64,000 nucleotides of DNA from Tissierella creatinophila DSM 6911 (lineage in GTDB: Bacteria; Bacillota; Clostridia; Tissierellales; Tissierellaceae), in the NCBI RefSeq assembly GCF_001940565.1, contig NZ_LTDM01000032.1:62001-126000 (forward strand), written 5' to 3'. Shown here in pieces: positions 8,535 to 17,288 of the stretch. Within the stretch, counting starts at the first letter, position 1. Each line of letters begins with the position of its first letter. The notes under the pieces were generated by a model. The model ran no database searches, was not told where the DNA came from, and saw nothing but the letters and a program-made list of their open reading frames with translations. Position numbers and translations under genes: made by a program.

Positions 8535-8576
8535 AATATGGTTTAATTGAGTATTTACTCAATTAAACCATATTTT
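8533..8576. terminator. Bidirectional terminator between srtB and the ECF operon
   Basis: A perfect 21-bp inverted repeat (8533-8553 with 8556-8576) containing both stop codons of the convergent genes, with T-rich flanks on either side. Confidence 0.85.
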
Positions 8577-9277
8577 ATTTTGATTCTATCTAGCTTTTCA
8601 CCTATTGGTTTATTTAATAAAATCAAGAAAAATATATTAGAGACTGCATATATAATTGTAAAGGGTATAGCTGCAACTATAGCTATCTTGTATTTTTCTA
8701 ATGTAAAAAGACCATCTATTGATAACACATGCCAGATGTCCATTATAAGAGAATAAAAGATACCAGCAAATATGCTATATAAGATTAAGAAGGCTTTATT
8801 TTTCATTAAATTAAACTTTGATAAAACCCCCGCTATGAATCCCAAAAGACCCCAAGCTATCATCTGAAAGGGTGTCCAAGGTCCTTGTCCAAAAAACATA
8901 TTTGAAACCAATGCCGATATAGCACCAGTTAAAAATCCAGCTTCAGGACCAAAAGCTATTCCAGTGATAGCAGTGAGCGCAGTTACTGGTTTAAATCCTG
9001 GTATTGGGGCAAATATTATTCTACTTGTAACAGATATTGATGCCATTACAACTATTACCATTATTTCTCTAGCTTTAGGTCTTTTACTTTCAAATCTTAT
9101 AAAAAACGGTATGCAAGATAAAAAAGCTATTATGATTGAAATAAGATTATATCTTCTATCATTGAAGAGTTTTATTCCAAATAGTAAAATTATTGGAATT
9201 ACAATGGTTAAAATCAAAACTGAAAAGAAAAATCTTTTTTTATTTAATTTGTATTTTCTATTTGGATCTTCTTGCAT
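8555..9277 (-). CDS. ECF transporter substrate-binding S component, probably for corrinoids (CbrT-like)
   Basis: A 240-residue integral membrane protein with about six to seven helices. The block SVTSRIIFAPIPGFKP followed by FGPEAGFLTGAISALVSNMFFGQGPWTPFQM is typical of S components and carries the small-residue helix used to dock on EcfT. Specificity is inferred: the gene is last in an operon headed by a cobalamin riboswitch and by transcobalamin-like proteins, and CbrT-type S components are known to import B12 in Lactobacillus. It overlaps the ATPase gene by 34 bases, so expression is coupled. Another vitamin cannot be excluded by sequence alone. Confidence 0.85.
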   Translation of the reverse strand: MQEDPNRKYKLNKKRFFFSVLILTIVIPIILLFGIKLFNDRRYNLISIIIAFLSCIPFFIRFESKRPKAREIMVIVVMASISVTSRIIFAPIPGFKPVTALTAITGIAFGPEAGFLTGAISALVSNMFFGQGPWTPFQMIAWGLLGFIAGVLSKFNLMKNKAFLILYSIFAGIFYSLIMDIWHVLSIDGLFTLEKYKIAIVAAIPFTIIYAVSNIFFLILLNKPIGEKLDRIKIKYGLIE

Positions 9278-10920
9278 AACTCTATCACATCCTCACTTGT
9301 AATGGCATTTTTAAATATATTTCGTGACATTTTATTTGCTGCAGTTGTATAAAAATTGTTTCCATTAAAAAAGGAATATGGGTCACCTACTGAAACCACT
9401 TCTCCATCAAAAAATAGTGCACATCTATCCGAATACTCTGCCGCAAATTCTATATCATGGCTTACCATTAAAATTGTCTTTCCTTCATCTTTTAATTCCT
9501 TTAATATATTGGCAAGTTCTATCTTTGAATATGCATCTATACCCTTTGTGGGCTCATCTAAGAGTATTATCTCAGGTTCTAAAAGAAGTATCTTAGCTAG
9601 TGCCACTTTTTGTTGCTCGCCCCCGCTTAGATCATAAGGATGCTTTTTTATAATCGTTTTTATATTTAATCTATCGATTATCTTATCTACTTTTACCTCT
9701 GCTTCTAATTTACTATAGTTCATAGTCTTTATGATTTCTTTAAATTCTTTTTCTACACTATCTGTTACAAAGGTGGTTTGAGGATCTTGTGGAAGAAGAG
9801 CTATATTATTGTGGTATAGCTCTTTAGATTTATACTTGTCTATATTTTTACCGTTTAAAATCACTTTACCTCTATAAGGTTTATTTATTCTAGAAAGTAG
9901 TGTTAAAGCTGTAGTCTTACCTGATCCATTGCCTCCTAGTATGCAAAAAATCTCTCCTCTATATACTTTAAGTGATGTTCCTGTTAATACATCTGGAAGA
10001 GTTTTATCATATCTAAAGTAAATATCTTTCATTTCTAATACAGGATTATCTTCTTCTAAAGTCTTTGACTCGATACTAATAGATAAATTCTTCTTGTTTG
10101 GAAAATTCTTTAATAACCAGCTTCTACCTTCTCTAATAGTTAAAGGGCAATCATCATCTGTGGAAAACTTATTGTAAACTCTAACAGGCGTAGGCATGGA
10201 ATATAGTACTGGGTGATTCTTTATAAATTTACTTATATTTCTCGGCTTATCAAAAGCGATTAGTTTACCCTCATCTAAAACTGCTACTTTATCTGCATGT
10301 GTAAATACTTCTTCTAGCCTATGTTCTACAAGAAGTATTGTAAGAGATAGTTCTTTATTTAATTTTGCTAATGTGGATATAAAATCAGCTGCTGCAATTG
10401 GATCTAGTTGAGAAGTTGGTTCATCTAATATCAGTAGCTTTGGATTCATAACCATAATGGATGCCAAATTTAATAATTGTTTTTGGCCACCTGATAGATC
10501 CGCAGTTTTTTGTCTAAACCATTCTTCAATCCCAAAGAAGCTAGCAATCTCTGCAACTTTAAGTCTTATAACTGAAGATGGTACTCCTAGGTTTTCTAAG
10601 CCAAAGGCGAGTTCATGCCATACTTTGTCAGTTACTATTTGAGCTTCTGGGTTTTGAAGAACATAGCCTATCTCAGAAGCAGCAGTTCTCTTATCTAGAG
10701 AGTCAATACTTGTATTTTTATAAAATATATCTCCAGTTTTTACCCCATGGGGAGAAAGATCAACTTTTAGTTGCTTTAAAAGGGTGCTTTTACCACAACC
10801 CGTACTTCCACAAACTACTATAAATTCACCTTCATCTATCTTTAGTGATATATTGTCTAAAACCTTTTTATCCTCATTTGGATAAGTAAAGCTTAAATTT
10901 TTGATATCGATAAACGCCAT
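9244..10920 (-). CDS. ECF transporter ATPase, fused EcfA-EcfA' in one chain
   Basis: A 558-residue cytoplasmic protein with two complete ABC ATPase domains. The first (about 1-235) has Walker A GSTGCGKST near residue 38 and signature LSGGQKQ; the second (about 290-530) has Walker A GGNGSGKTT and signature LSGGEQQ; both have a LLILDEPT/IILLDEPT Walker B. Such fusions power ECF vitamin transporters dedicated to one substrate. It overlaps ecfT by 28 bases upstream and the S gene downstream. No key residue is missing. Confidence 0.93.
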   Translation of the reverse strand: MAFIDIKNLSFTYPNEDKKVLDNISLKIDEGEFIVVCGSTGCGKSTLLKQLKVDLSPHGVKTGDIFYKNTSIDSLDKRTAASEIGYVLQNPEAQIVTDKVWHELAFGLENLGVPSSVIRLKVAEIASFFGIEEWFRQKTADLSGGQKQLLNLASIMVMNPKLLILDEPTSQLDPIAAADFISTLAKLNKELSLTILLVEHRLEEVFTHADKVAVLDEGKLIAFDKPRNISKFIKNHPVLYSMPTPVRVYNKFSTDDDCPLTIREGRSWLLKNFPNKKNLSISIESKTLEEDNPVLEMKDIYFRYDKTLPDVLTGTSLKVYRGEIFCILGGNGSGKTTALTLLSRINKPYRGKVILNGKNIDKYKSKELYHNNIALLPQDPQTTFVTDSVEKEFKEIIKTMNYSKLEAEVKVDKIIDRLNIKTIIKKHPYDLSGGEQQKVALAKILLLEPEIILLDEPTKGIDAYSKIELANILKELKDEGKTILMVSHDIEFAAEYSDRCALFFDGEVVSVGDPYSFFNGNNFYTTAANKMSRNIFKNAITSEDVIELCKKIQIENTN

Positions 10921-11777
10921 CTAATCGTCTCCTTAAATTCTATTACTAGGGGTAGAGTCATTAATAAAAGATACGAAAAATATAAAATAAATGAAAAATA
11001 TGATAGATTGATTTTACTTATATAAGGATAATAACTAAATGATATATAATTGGCCATTTCTCCATATACACATAAGGCAGATAGAAGTATAATAAAGGAA
11101 AAAAGAAAAAAATCATTTCTTTTAAATTTAAAAAGAGAATGGGATGTACGCCCTCTTAATCCATATCCCCTTGCATTCATAGAATCAGCTGTATCTATTG
11201 CATTTTCTAGTGCCCATGTAATTAATATAGATAATATTCTTATTGAACTCTTAGCCCTTTTTATTATGCTTCCAGAATGAACATACATCCCTAAAGTCTT
11301 TTGAGAGTTTGTGATTAGTTCTATCTGTCTTTTCATTCTAGGAACAGTATTTATTGTCATAGAAATAATAAGCGCTATACTTGGTGATATTTTACCAAAT
11401 AGAGAGATAAATTTATCACTTGTCATAACTTCATTGTAGCAACTAAACCAAAATATAACTGTAACAATCATCCCTGCCATAGATAGACCATATATAACGG
11501 ACTCTAGGGTTATAGGATTATAATTAATATAAAATAAGGGAGTTACACCTCTATGGCTAAAGATTGGATTGCTTATTGCTATAATTAGAAATAGGGGAAT
11601 AGAAATTAAAATTGTTCGTTTCATATTATGAAATCCCTTTAAAAACCCTAAATATAGTATTGAAGAGGCTAATGAGATACTTAAAAAAATCGGATGCATA
11701 AAGAACATTGAAAACAATATGGTACTACAAAAATAGGTAAAGATAACTATAGGGTGATATGAGTCAAATGCTCTCAT
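10893..11777 (-). CDS. ecfT: ECF transporter transmembrane coupling protein EcfT
   Basis: A 294-residue membrane protein with five to six helices that couples ATP hydrolysis to toppling of the S component. The C-terminal coupling region shows the diagnostic motif ADSMNARGYG near residue 197, where the Ala-Arg-Gly touches the ATPases. The start codon lies one base after the stop of the DUF4430 lipoprotein gene and the end overlaps the ATPase gene, so translation is tightly coupled. Part of the cobalamin-riboswitch operon. Confidence 0.93.
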   Translation of the reverse strand: MRAFDSYHPIVIFTYFCSTILFSMFFMHPIFLSISLASSILYLGFLKGFHNMKRTILISIPLFLIIAISNPIFSHRGVTPLFYINYNPITLESVIYGLSMAGMIVTVIFWFSCYNEVMTSDKFISLFGKISPSIALIISMTINTVPRMKRQIELITNSQKTLGMYVHSGSIIKRAKSSIRILSILITWALENAIDTADSMNARGYGLRGRTSHSLFKFKRNDFFLFSFIILLSALCVYGEMANYISFSYYPYISKINLSYFSFILYFSYLLLMTLPLVIEFKETIRWRLSISKI

Positions 11778-11778
11778 C

Positions 11779-12660
11779 TTATCTATTCATCCCACTTTGA
11801 CCGAGATCTCTGCCTAGATTACAGGTATAATTAAAACTTATCCGATCTCCATCTTTTAATTTATATAAATTGGCTGCATATTTAGCATAATTTCCATTTA
11901 CATTATACATCCAACCACTTAGCTCCCCACAGCTAAATTCATAGATATTGTTTATTCCCTTAATATAAACACTACTACCCCCTTGGTAATCTAGATGGAT
12001 TCTATTTTGTCTTGTTGCTTTGACAAGTATATCAAATGCAGTTTCACCATCGTTTAATTCAAATTTACTAGTATTTAGTACAGCTCCATTTGAAGGGACA
12101 AACCTTTCACTTTGTAATTTGGAATCTAATTTATCGTAGTTTTTTAATATAGTATCTACCCTTATTTGAATAGTAACATATTTTTTTGCAGGTATAGGTT
12201 TTGGAGTTTGAACTGGTTTTGGAGTTTGAACCGGTTTTGGTGTTACAACAGGTTTTTGTGTTTCTATAGGCTTATTATCTGGTTTAGTTTGTGGTTTGGT
12301 TTGTGGTTTAGTTTCAGTTTCAGTTTTATTTTTATCAACATTATTTTTATCCGTCTCATTTTTACCATTGGTATCTTGTTTATCATTTACCTTGTTTTCA
12401 TCTTTATTATCTTTATCCAATACTTCATTATTTTCCACTTTATCTTTTTTATCGTTTTCTAAAACTTTATCAATTTCTTTTATTTGTTTCTCATTTTCAT
12501 CTTTCTCTTTTGGTGCATCACCTTTTACTGATGGGATGACTTCTTCTACCTTTTGTGATTTTTCATTATTATATTGTTCTACCGATTGTATTTTACATCC
12601 TGTAAATAGAACTATAGTGATAAGCAAAAATATAGATAGTCTTATAATTTTATTTTTCAT
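11779..12660 (-). CDS. DUF4430 lipoprotein, probable extracytoplasmic corrinoid-binding partner
   Basis: A 293-residue lipoprotein: signal peptide with lipobox LFTGC (Cys21), a Lys/Glu/Asn/Asp-rich spacer (about 25-115), a repetitive Lys-Pro-Thr-Gln linker (about 116-158, with TPKPVQ repeats), and a C-terminal DUF4430 domain (about 160-293) with the family block LSGWMYNVNGNYAKYAANLYKLKDGD split over residues about 245-270. DUF4430 resembles the small C-terminal domain of transcobalamin and intrinsic factor. Second gene of the operon, just before ecfT. I infer that it passes corrinoid to the S component at the membrane; direct evidence is lacking. Confidence 0.85.
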   Translation of the reverse strand: MKNKIIRLSIFLLITIVLFTGCKIQSVEQYNNEKSQKVEEVIPSVKGDAPKEKDENEKQIKEIDKVLENDKKDKVENNEVLDKDNKDENKVNDKQDTNGKNETDKNNVDKNKTETETKPQTKPQTKPDNKPIETQKPVVTPKPVQTPKPVQTPKPIPAKKYVTIQIRVDTILKNYDKLDSKLQSERFVPSNGAVLNTSKFELNDGETAFDILVKATRQNRIHLDYQGGSSVYIKGINNIYEFSCGELSGWMYNVNGNYAKYAANLYKLKDGDRISFNYTCNLGRDLGQSGMNR

Positions 12661-12688
12661 TTTTATCTTCTCCTTCCTAGATATTTAG

Positions 12689-12724
12689 ATAATTAAAAGC
12701 CAATATATATTGGCTTTTAATTAT
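12689..12724 (-). terminator. Hairpin between the surface-protein gene and the lipoprotein gene
   Basis: A perfect 17-bp inverted repeat (12689-12705 with 12708-12724) lies in the 84-base gap inside the operon. It lacks a long T run (TTATC follows), so it may be a partial terminator or an mRNA-stabilising 3' end that gives the first gene higher expression. Confidence 0.55.
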
Positions 12725-12744
12725 TATATCAGTTTGTTTGTTTT

Positions 12745-15285
12745 TTAGCTTATCTTCTTTCTTTTAGATAGAAATATAATCATAAATAAAGATGTTATAA
12801 ATAATATTATCGATACAACTATTCCCTCATCTCCAGTTTTAGGACTGTTATTTGAGTTATTGCTATCTTTTATAGGTGCTTTTGTTCCTTCATTTTCTTC
12901 CTTTTCTTCTTCTTTTATTTCTTCTTCCTTTAAGAGCTTATCAATTTGAGCTTTAGCTGCTTTTAATTCATCGTAGTATTTTATATGTTTTTTATCAGAA
13001 TCAGAAAGTGAGTTGTACTGTTTAATTAGATCCAACACTTTTTCTTTATGCTTTAAGCTGATATCTGATGCATTACCAGGAAGCTCCCAAATGCCATCAT
13101 TTATAGCATTTATTTTGTTTTCAATCTTATCTAGAGTTTCTTTTGCTTTTAAAAGTACTAAACTATTTGTTACTTTTGACCTATACTTTTCTGGTAATTG
13201 TAAATATTTATTATAAGCTTTCATTATACTTGTTTTATCATCAAAGGTAATCTTATCTTCTTTAGGAAGTTTATTTATATCAGAAATTAAAGCTTTTACA
13301 TCTTTTTCACCTACTGAAGAGAGAAAAACTTCTTTACCTAATCTATGCCAAGTAGATCTTCCGTTTTTAATATCCGCTAGGGCTACCATAGCTTGCTTTG
13401 TAGTTGGGCCTGTAATACTTGTATTTGGTTTCCATAAAAATGAACCATCATCTCTTTGATATCTTAGTAGAGCATCAACTGGTGTGTTTCCATTTTTAGC
13501 CCAAGGTCCATTTGGATTTAAGACATCTTCTCCAATAGCTACAAGCCCTTGAATTACAACTGAGATAGAGTTAGAGTTTTCTCCTTTTTCCGATCCATCA
13601 TTATAGTCAAAGGAACCATTATCAGTTTGTTTTTCTTTTAAAAATCCTATTGCCTTATCTATAGCTTTATGAACATTTGCTTGATCTCTATATTCAGAGA
13701 GGGCTATTAGTGACCAACCAGTATGATCTAAATAGCTAAATGATCCAAAACTACCATCTTTATTTTGCATCTTCAATAAACCATCTATGGCTCTTTGTCT
13801 GTTTATATCATTCCAATCTCCAACATCAGCACCCATTTCTCTACCAGTATCCAATAGGAGCATTGCAAAGATGTGTTTACCTATATTGGTAAAGACTCCA
13901 TCTTTTCTTTGTTGAGTAGAAAGTTCTTTAAAAAGATTTCTACCTCCCCAAATATTGGAAGGGTCTTTTCCTTTAGCCAATAAGCTATAGGCGTATGTTA
14001 TTGTTTCATTTGTTGAGATATTTGACCCAAAACCTGGGTCAATAGACTCCCATTGATATTCTTTGTCTATTGTTTTATCAACACCCCAAAGACCAATATA
14101 AGCTTCCCAATCTCCATTTGGATCTAGTGGGTTATTATTCTTATAATAGTTTACAGTCTTTTCTATTGCTTTATCTACATTTGTAGAATTAGTGGCTTCT
14201 TTTGCCTTAACTACTACTTTTGTAGTTAAGGATAACTCTGTTTTAGGTTCTGTTTGAACTACTCCCTCTGGAAGAATAAAACTTGCTACCGCCTTATATT
14301 GTCCTATCTTTTCGCCAGAATAATTATCTAGAGTCCATTTTAAATCAACAATATGTTTTTTACCTCCACTATCAACTATATTAGTAGTTTTAGGAAGGCT
14401 AGATAAAACTTTTTCTTTAGTAGTTTTTAAATCTACTTCTATATCTTTTACGCCTTCTATTGATTTAATCTTATTTGACTCTACTGCACTTGCTTTGTTA
14501 ACCTTTACTGATGTATAGGGTCTACTTATTATATTTTGTCCCTTAGCATTTTTCTTGCTTGCACTTATATGATATGTTCCTGTTTCTTTAAGACTTAAAG
14601 AAACTCTACCGTTGGAATCTGTTTTTAAAACTTGTCCATCTTTTTTATATTCTTTACCATCAACTAATATTGTAGCACCTTCTACTACTTTATTAGGAGT
14701 ACTTTCATCAAAGCCAGCATGCCCATTTAATACTAATTCAAAATTTTTATTTTCATCTGTAATTATTGATTCTTTATCAAACCAAGAATATATGTTGTCC
14801 ATAAAATCTTCTACATAAAAGACTACAACTTCTTGACCATTTTTTATCTTATAATCTCCAGCTCCTGCATCGGCATTTTTATTGTCTACGCGATACATCC
14901 ACCCACTCATTTCTCCTGCTGCTAGTCCATTTATCATGGTGATATAGTTCCCATTAGAAGTTATATTAAATTTACTCTTATCTTTTGGATCAATTCCTGA
15001 TTTTTCAAGTGCCTTTACTATCCCATGAATAGCTCTAAGTGAGTCATAATCACTAGCTGGTTTTTCAATTCCAGGGTATTGACTTAGATCCAAGCTATTG
15101 ATATTTACAGTTATAGGCTTTACAAATGTAGAGTCTTTGCCTTCTACTCTAACCTTTACTTGATAATCAACTTCATTAGCAGCTTCTACTTTTAAGCCTG
15201 TCATAGGTGCTATAAACGAAAAAATTAAAGCAAAAACGATTATAAATGATAGACTTCTTTTTATTTTGTTGTTTGATAAATTCAT
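12745..15285 (-). CDS. Cell-wall-anchored transcobalamin-like protein (DUF4430, Ig-like domains, alpha/alpha-barrel repeats, SPKTG signal)
   Basis: An 846-residue surface protein. Order: signal peptide (1-36), DUF4430 (about 40-160, with MSGWMYRVDN), an Ig-like strand-rich domain (180-263), a second Ig/Big_4-like domain (270-362), a prenyltransferase/squalene-cyclase-type alpha/alpha barrel (about 366-645, repeats such as LLKMQNKDGSFGSF and FLKEKQTDNGSFDY), helical FIVAR-like segments (660-790), and a wall-sorting signal: SPKTG at 814-818, hydrophobic helix, KRKK tail. DUF4430 plus this barrel is the two-domain plan of intrinsic factor and transcobalamin. First gene after a cobalamin riboswitch. 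Role as corrinoid capture protein is inferred; ATG at 15285 has AGGAGGAG upstream. Confidence 0.88.
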   Translation of the reverse strand: MNLSNNKIKRSLSFIIVFALIFSFIAPMTGLKVEAANEVDYQVKVRVEGKDSTFVKPITVNINSLDLSQYPGIEKPASDYDSLRAIHGIVKALEKSGIDPKDKSKFNITSNGNYITMINGLAAGEMSGWMYRVDNKNADAGAGDYKIKNGQEVVVFYVEDFMDNIYSWFDKESIITDENKNFELVLNGHAGFDESTPNKVVEGATILVDGKEYKKDGQVLKTDSNGRVSLSLKETGTYHISASKKNAKGQNIISRPYTSVKVNKASAVESNKIKSIEGVKDIEVDLKTTKEKVLSSLPKTTNIVDSGGKKHIVDLKWTLDNYSGEKIGQYKAVASFILPEGVVQTEPKTELSLTTKVVVKAKEATNSTNVDKAIEKTVNYYKNNNPLDPNGDWEAYIGLWGVDKTIDKEYQWESIDPGFGSNISTNETITYAYSLLAKGKDPSNIWGGRNLFKELSTQQRKDGVFTNIGKHIFAMLLLDTGREMGADVGDWNDINRQRAIDGLLKMQNKDGSFGSFSYLDHTGWSLIALSEYRDQANVHKAIDKAIGFLKEKQTDNGSFDYNDGSEKGENSNSISVVIQGLVAIGEDVLNPNGPWAKNGNTPVDALLRYQRDDGSFLWKPNTSITGPTTKQAMVALADIKNGRSTWHRLGKEVFLSSVGEKDVKALISDINKLPKEDKITFDDKTSIMKAYNKYLQLPEKYRSKVTNSLVLLKAKETLDKIENKINAINDGIWELPGNASDISLKHKEKVLDLIKQYNSLSDSDKKHIKYYDELKAAKAQIDKLLKEEEIKEEEKEENEGTKAPIKDSNNSNNSPKTGDEGIVVSIILFITSLFMIIFLSKRKKIS

Positions 15286-15337
15286 TTTTCTCCTCCTAAA
15301 TTTTAAATTTGGTATTAAATAAGATATTTTAATAAAG

Positions 15338-15379
15338 AAACTTAAAAGAGCTTATTTCCGTTAGGAAATAAGCTCTTTT
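15338..15379 (-). terminator. Riboswitch-controlled intrinsic terminator
   Basis: A perfect 16-bp stem (15344-15359 with 15364-15379) with a 4-base loop, on the minus strand ending CTCTTTTAAGTTT. It lies between the cobalamin aptamer and the first gene, the position of an expression platform that stops transcription when corrinoid is bound. Confidence 0.8.
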
Positions 15380-15460
15380 AAATCATAAAAATAGATTAAT
15401 ACCATGTGTTAATCTAATATATTTATACCTAAAGAACTAATTCTTCCCTCCGAAGAAAAT

Positions 15461-15622
15461 AGTGTTAATATATAAGGCAGGTTTCCTGGCTTATAGCTTA
15501 TATTCTATACTCCTTCCCAGTTTCCCAGTGGTTTTATATAGACATAACTACTCACAGTAGCGGGGGCTGCAAGGGTTTCTCACCCTTTTCCCTTTTAATT
15601 CATAATTTAAATGAACACCTTA
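15461..15622 (-). promoter_or_regulatory. Cobalamin riboswitch
   Basis: Read on the minus strand, the conserved class signature is present in order: AAAGGG, GGGTGAGAAACCCTTGCAGC, CCCCGCTACTGTGA, ACCACTGGGAAACTGGGAAG, and AGCCAGGAAACCTGCC at 15478-15493. Arms GGTGTT (near 15618) and AACAC (near 15464) could form P1. It heads the surface-protein/ECF operon, so uptake is expected to fall when adenosyl- or other cobalamin is plentiful. Confidence 0.95.
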
Positions 15623-15684
15623 GATATCTTATTTAATTGTTTAAGTGTATATTAACATAGATTTTACAAGATTAATAGTATATT

Positions 15685-16227
15685 TTAAAAATGTTTAGAC
15701 CTATCTCCACCAATTAATTTTAATCTTGTTCTTATCATACTTAGGTGAGCTTTTCCGATTTCTTTGATGTCGCTTCTTACTACTACACCTATATTTTTTA
15801 GATGCATTCCTATAAATACATCACCTATATCTATACCTGCCTGTACTCCTACTTTTTCAACTACTACTGGATCCTTTAGTATATCCATGGCAACGGTAGC
15901 AAATCCTCCTCCAGCACTTAGTACGGGAACTACATTTACTGGTTCTAAATTATGCATTTTAGCGTATTCTCTTTCTACAACAAGAGCCCTATTTATATGC
16001 TCGCAAGATTGAATTACTGGATAGATATCATTTTCCTGTAAAATAGCCACTATAGTCTTAATTACTATCTCTGCTACTTCAATATTTGTATGGGAACCTA
16101 GATGTTCGCCCATTATCTCACTAGTACTTCCACCTATAACCACCGCATCTTTAGCATCTAAGTTTGCAGCATTTAATAGTTCCATTGTAATTTGTCTAGT
16201 ATCTTTTTCAATTTGTTTTAAATCCAA
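15685..16227 (-). CDS. ywlG: UPF0340 family protein, YwlG-like
   Basis: A 180-residue soluble protein of the conserved UPF0340 (TIGR01440) family, of full length. The N-terminal GGSTSEIMGEHLG block, the central SCEHINRALVVE block and a C-terminal GIDIGDVFIGMHL strand are all typical. Its function is not established; the family sits near glyA or upp in several Firmicutes. The start is TTG at 16225-16227 with AAGGAG nine bases upstream. It is transcribed toward the cobalamin riboswitch but has no obvious link to it. Confidence 0.9.
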   Translation of the reverse strand: MDLKQIEKDTRQITMELLNAANLDAKDAVVIGGSTSEIMGEHLGSHTNIEVAEIVIKTIVAILQENDIYPVIQSCEHINRALVVEREYAKMHNLEPVNVVPVLSAGGGFATVAMDILKDPVVVEKVGVQAGIDIGDVFIGMHLKNIGVVVRSDIKEIGKAHLSMIRTRLKLIGGDRSKHF

Positions 16228-16358
16228 AGGTATTCACTCCTTTTTTCTTTTATAGCTATATTGTACCATATATATCCTAAATTATTGTAATTTTGTAATT
16301 ATATTGTATCCTATTTCTCTTTCTATATTGTATAATAAAGGTAAAGGAGTTGATAATT

Positions 16359-17255
16359 ATGAAAAAGTCTAAATTTAATCTTTTAAAAGTTTTTGGCTTG
16401 ATAATCATCATATCTTTACTTTCAGCTTGTAGTTATCAAGAGAATCATTCAACAGGACCTTCTGCTACGGATTCAGGTAGTTTTGAAGAGGTTACTGATA
16501 GAGAAGTTGCCGATAAGGAGATGGCAAGCGATGTCGCTAAAGAAGGCTCTGGAATAGTAGAAGGAGAAAAAGTAATCTCAACTTATTTTTTAACTCTTGA
16601 AACACTCAACTTTGAAAAAACAAGGGATGAGCTAGATGCTTTAATAAAAGAGCAAAAATCTTTTATAGAAAACTCCAATATAGGATATAGAGGATTTGAA
16701 TACTCTAAAAACTATAGATATGGAGACTTTTCAATAAGAGTTCCCAAGGAAAATATAGAAGAATTTAAACTCTCCCTTAAAAAAATTGGAAATATAACTA
16801 ATGAAAGCAACTCTAAAGAAGATGTAACAAAATTTTATCAAGATACTAAGTCCCGCTTACAACTTGTAACTTCAAAAGAAAAAAGACTTCTAGAACTTTT
16901 AGAAAAGGCAGTAAAGATAGAAGATATAATAGCTATAGAGTCTGAACTTACTAATACTATATACGAAAAAGAAATGCTACAAAAGAGTATAAAGGAGATA
17001 GATGAAAAAATAGAATATACTACTTTAAGTTTAAGTCTTGTAGAAGTCAGAAATTTTTCAAATACGGATAAAGCAGACTCTTCACTTTTTACTCGCCTTA
17101 AAGCAGCATTTAAAGATTCATTATTTGCATTTAAAGTGGCTATAGAAAACTTTATTATATGGTTAGTCTTTGCACTTCCTTATCTTATAGTAATAGTTAC
17201 TCTTGCTGTTTTAGCTATAATATTCATCAAAAGAAGAAAAAACAAATCCTATTAA
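16359..17255 (+). CDS. DUF4349 lipoprotein
   Basis: A 298-residue lipoprotein: signal peptide with lipobox LLSAC (Cys about 24), a polar stretch, then the DUF4349 domain (about 72-240) containing two coiled-coil helices (about 165-225), a C-terminal membrane helix (about 265-290) and a basic RRKNK tail. The protein is thus held at both ends in the membrane. Function unknown; the family is linked to envelope stress in some bacteria. I choose the ATG at 16359 because AAAGGAG lies nine bases upstream; the TTG at 16350 abuts that site. A TATAAT at 16331-16336 may be its -10. Confidence 0.87.
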   Translation: MKKSKFNLLKVFGLIIIISLLSACSYQENHSTGPSATDSGSFEEVTDREVADKEMASDVAKEGSGIVEGEKVISTYFLTLETLNFEKTRDELDALIKEQKSFIENSNIGYRGFEYSKNYRYGDFSIRVPKENIEEFKLSLKKIGNITNESNSKEDVTKFYQDTKSRLQLVTSKEKRLLELLEKAVKIEDIIAIESELTNTIYEKEMLQKSIKEIDEKIEYTTLSLSLVEVRNFSNTDKADSSLFTRLKAAFKDSLFAFKVAIENFIIWLVFALPYLIVIVTLAVLAIIFIKRRKNKSY

Positions 17256-17273
17256 AATAGGATTTGTTTTTTA
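17241..17273 (+). terminator. Intrinsic terminator after the DUF4349 gene
   Basis: A 13-bp perfect stem (17241-17253 with 17258-17270), loop TAAA, then TTT on the plus strand. The stop codon is inside the loop. Confidence 0.85.
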
Positions 17274-17288
17274 AAATATTTAATATGT

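Noticed and set aside
11916-12131. Possible separate small gene within the lipoprotein or ECF genes on either strand
   Set aside because: All such frames lack ribosome sites and overlap strongly supported genes.
12166-12688. Overlapping plus-strand ORFs rich in Phe, Ile, Ser and Leu
   Set aside because: Antisense of the Lys/Glu/Asn-rich spacer and TPKP linker of the DUF4430 lipoprotein.
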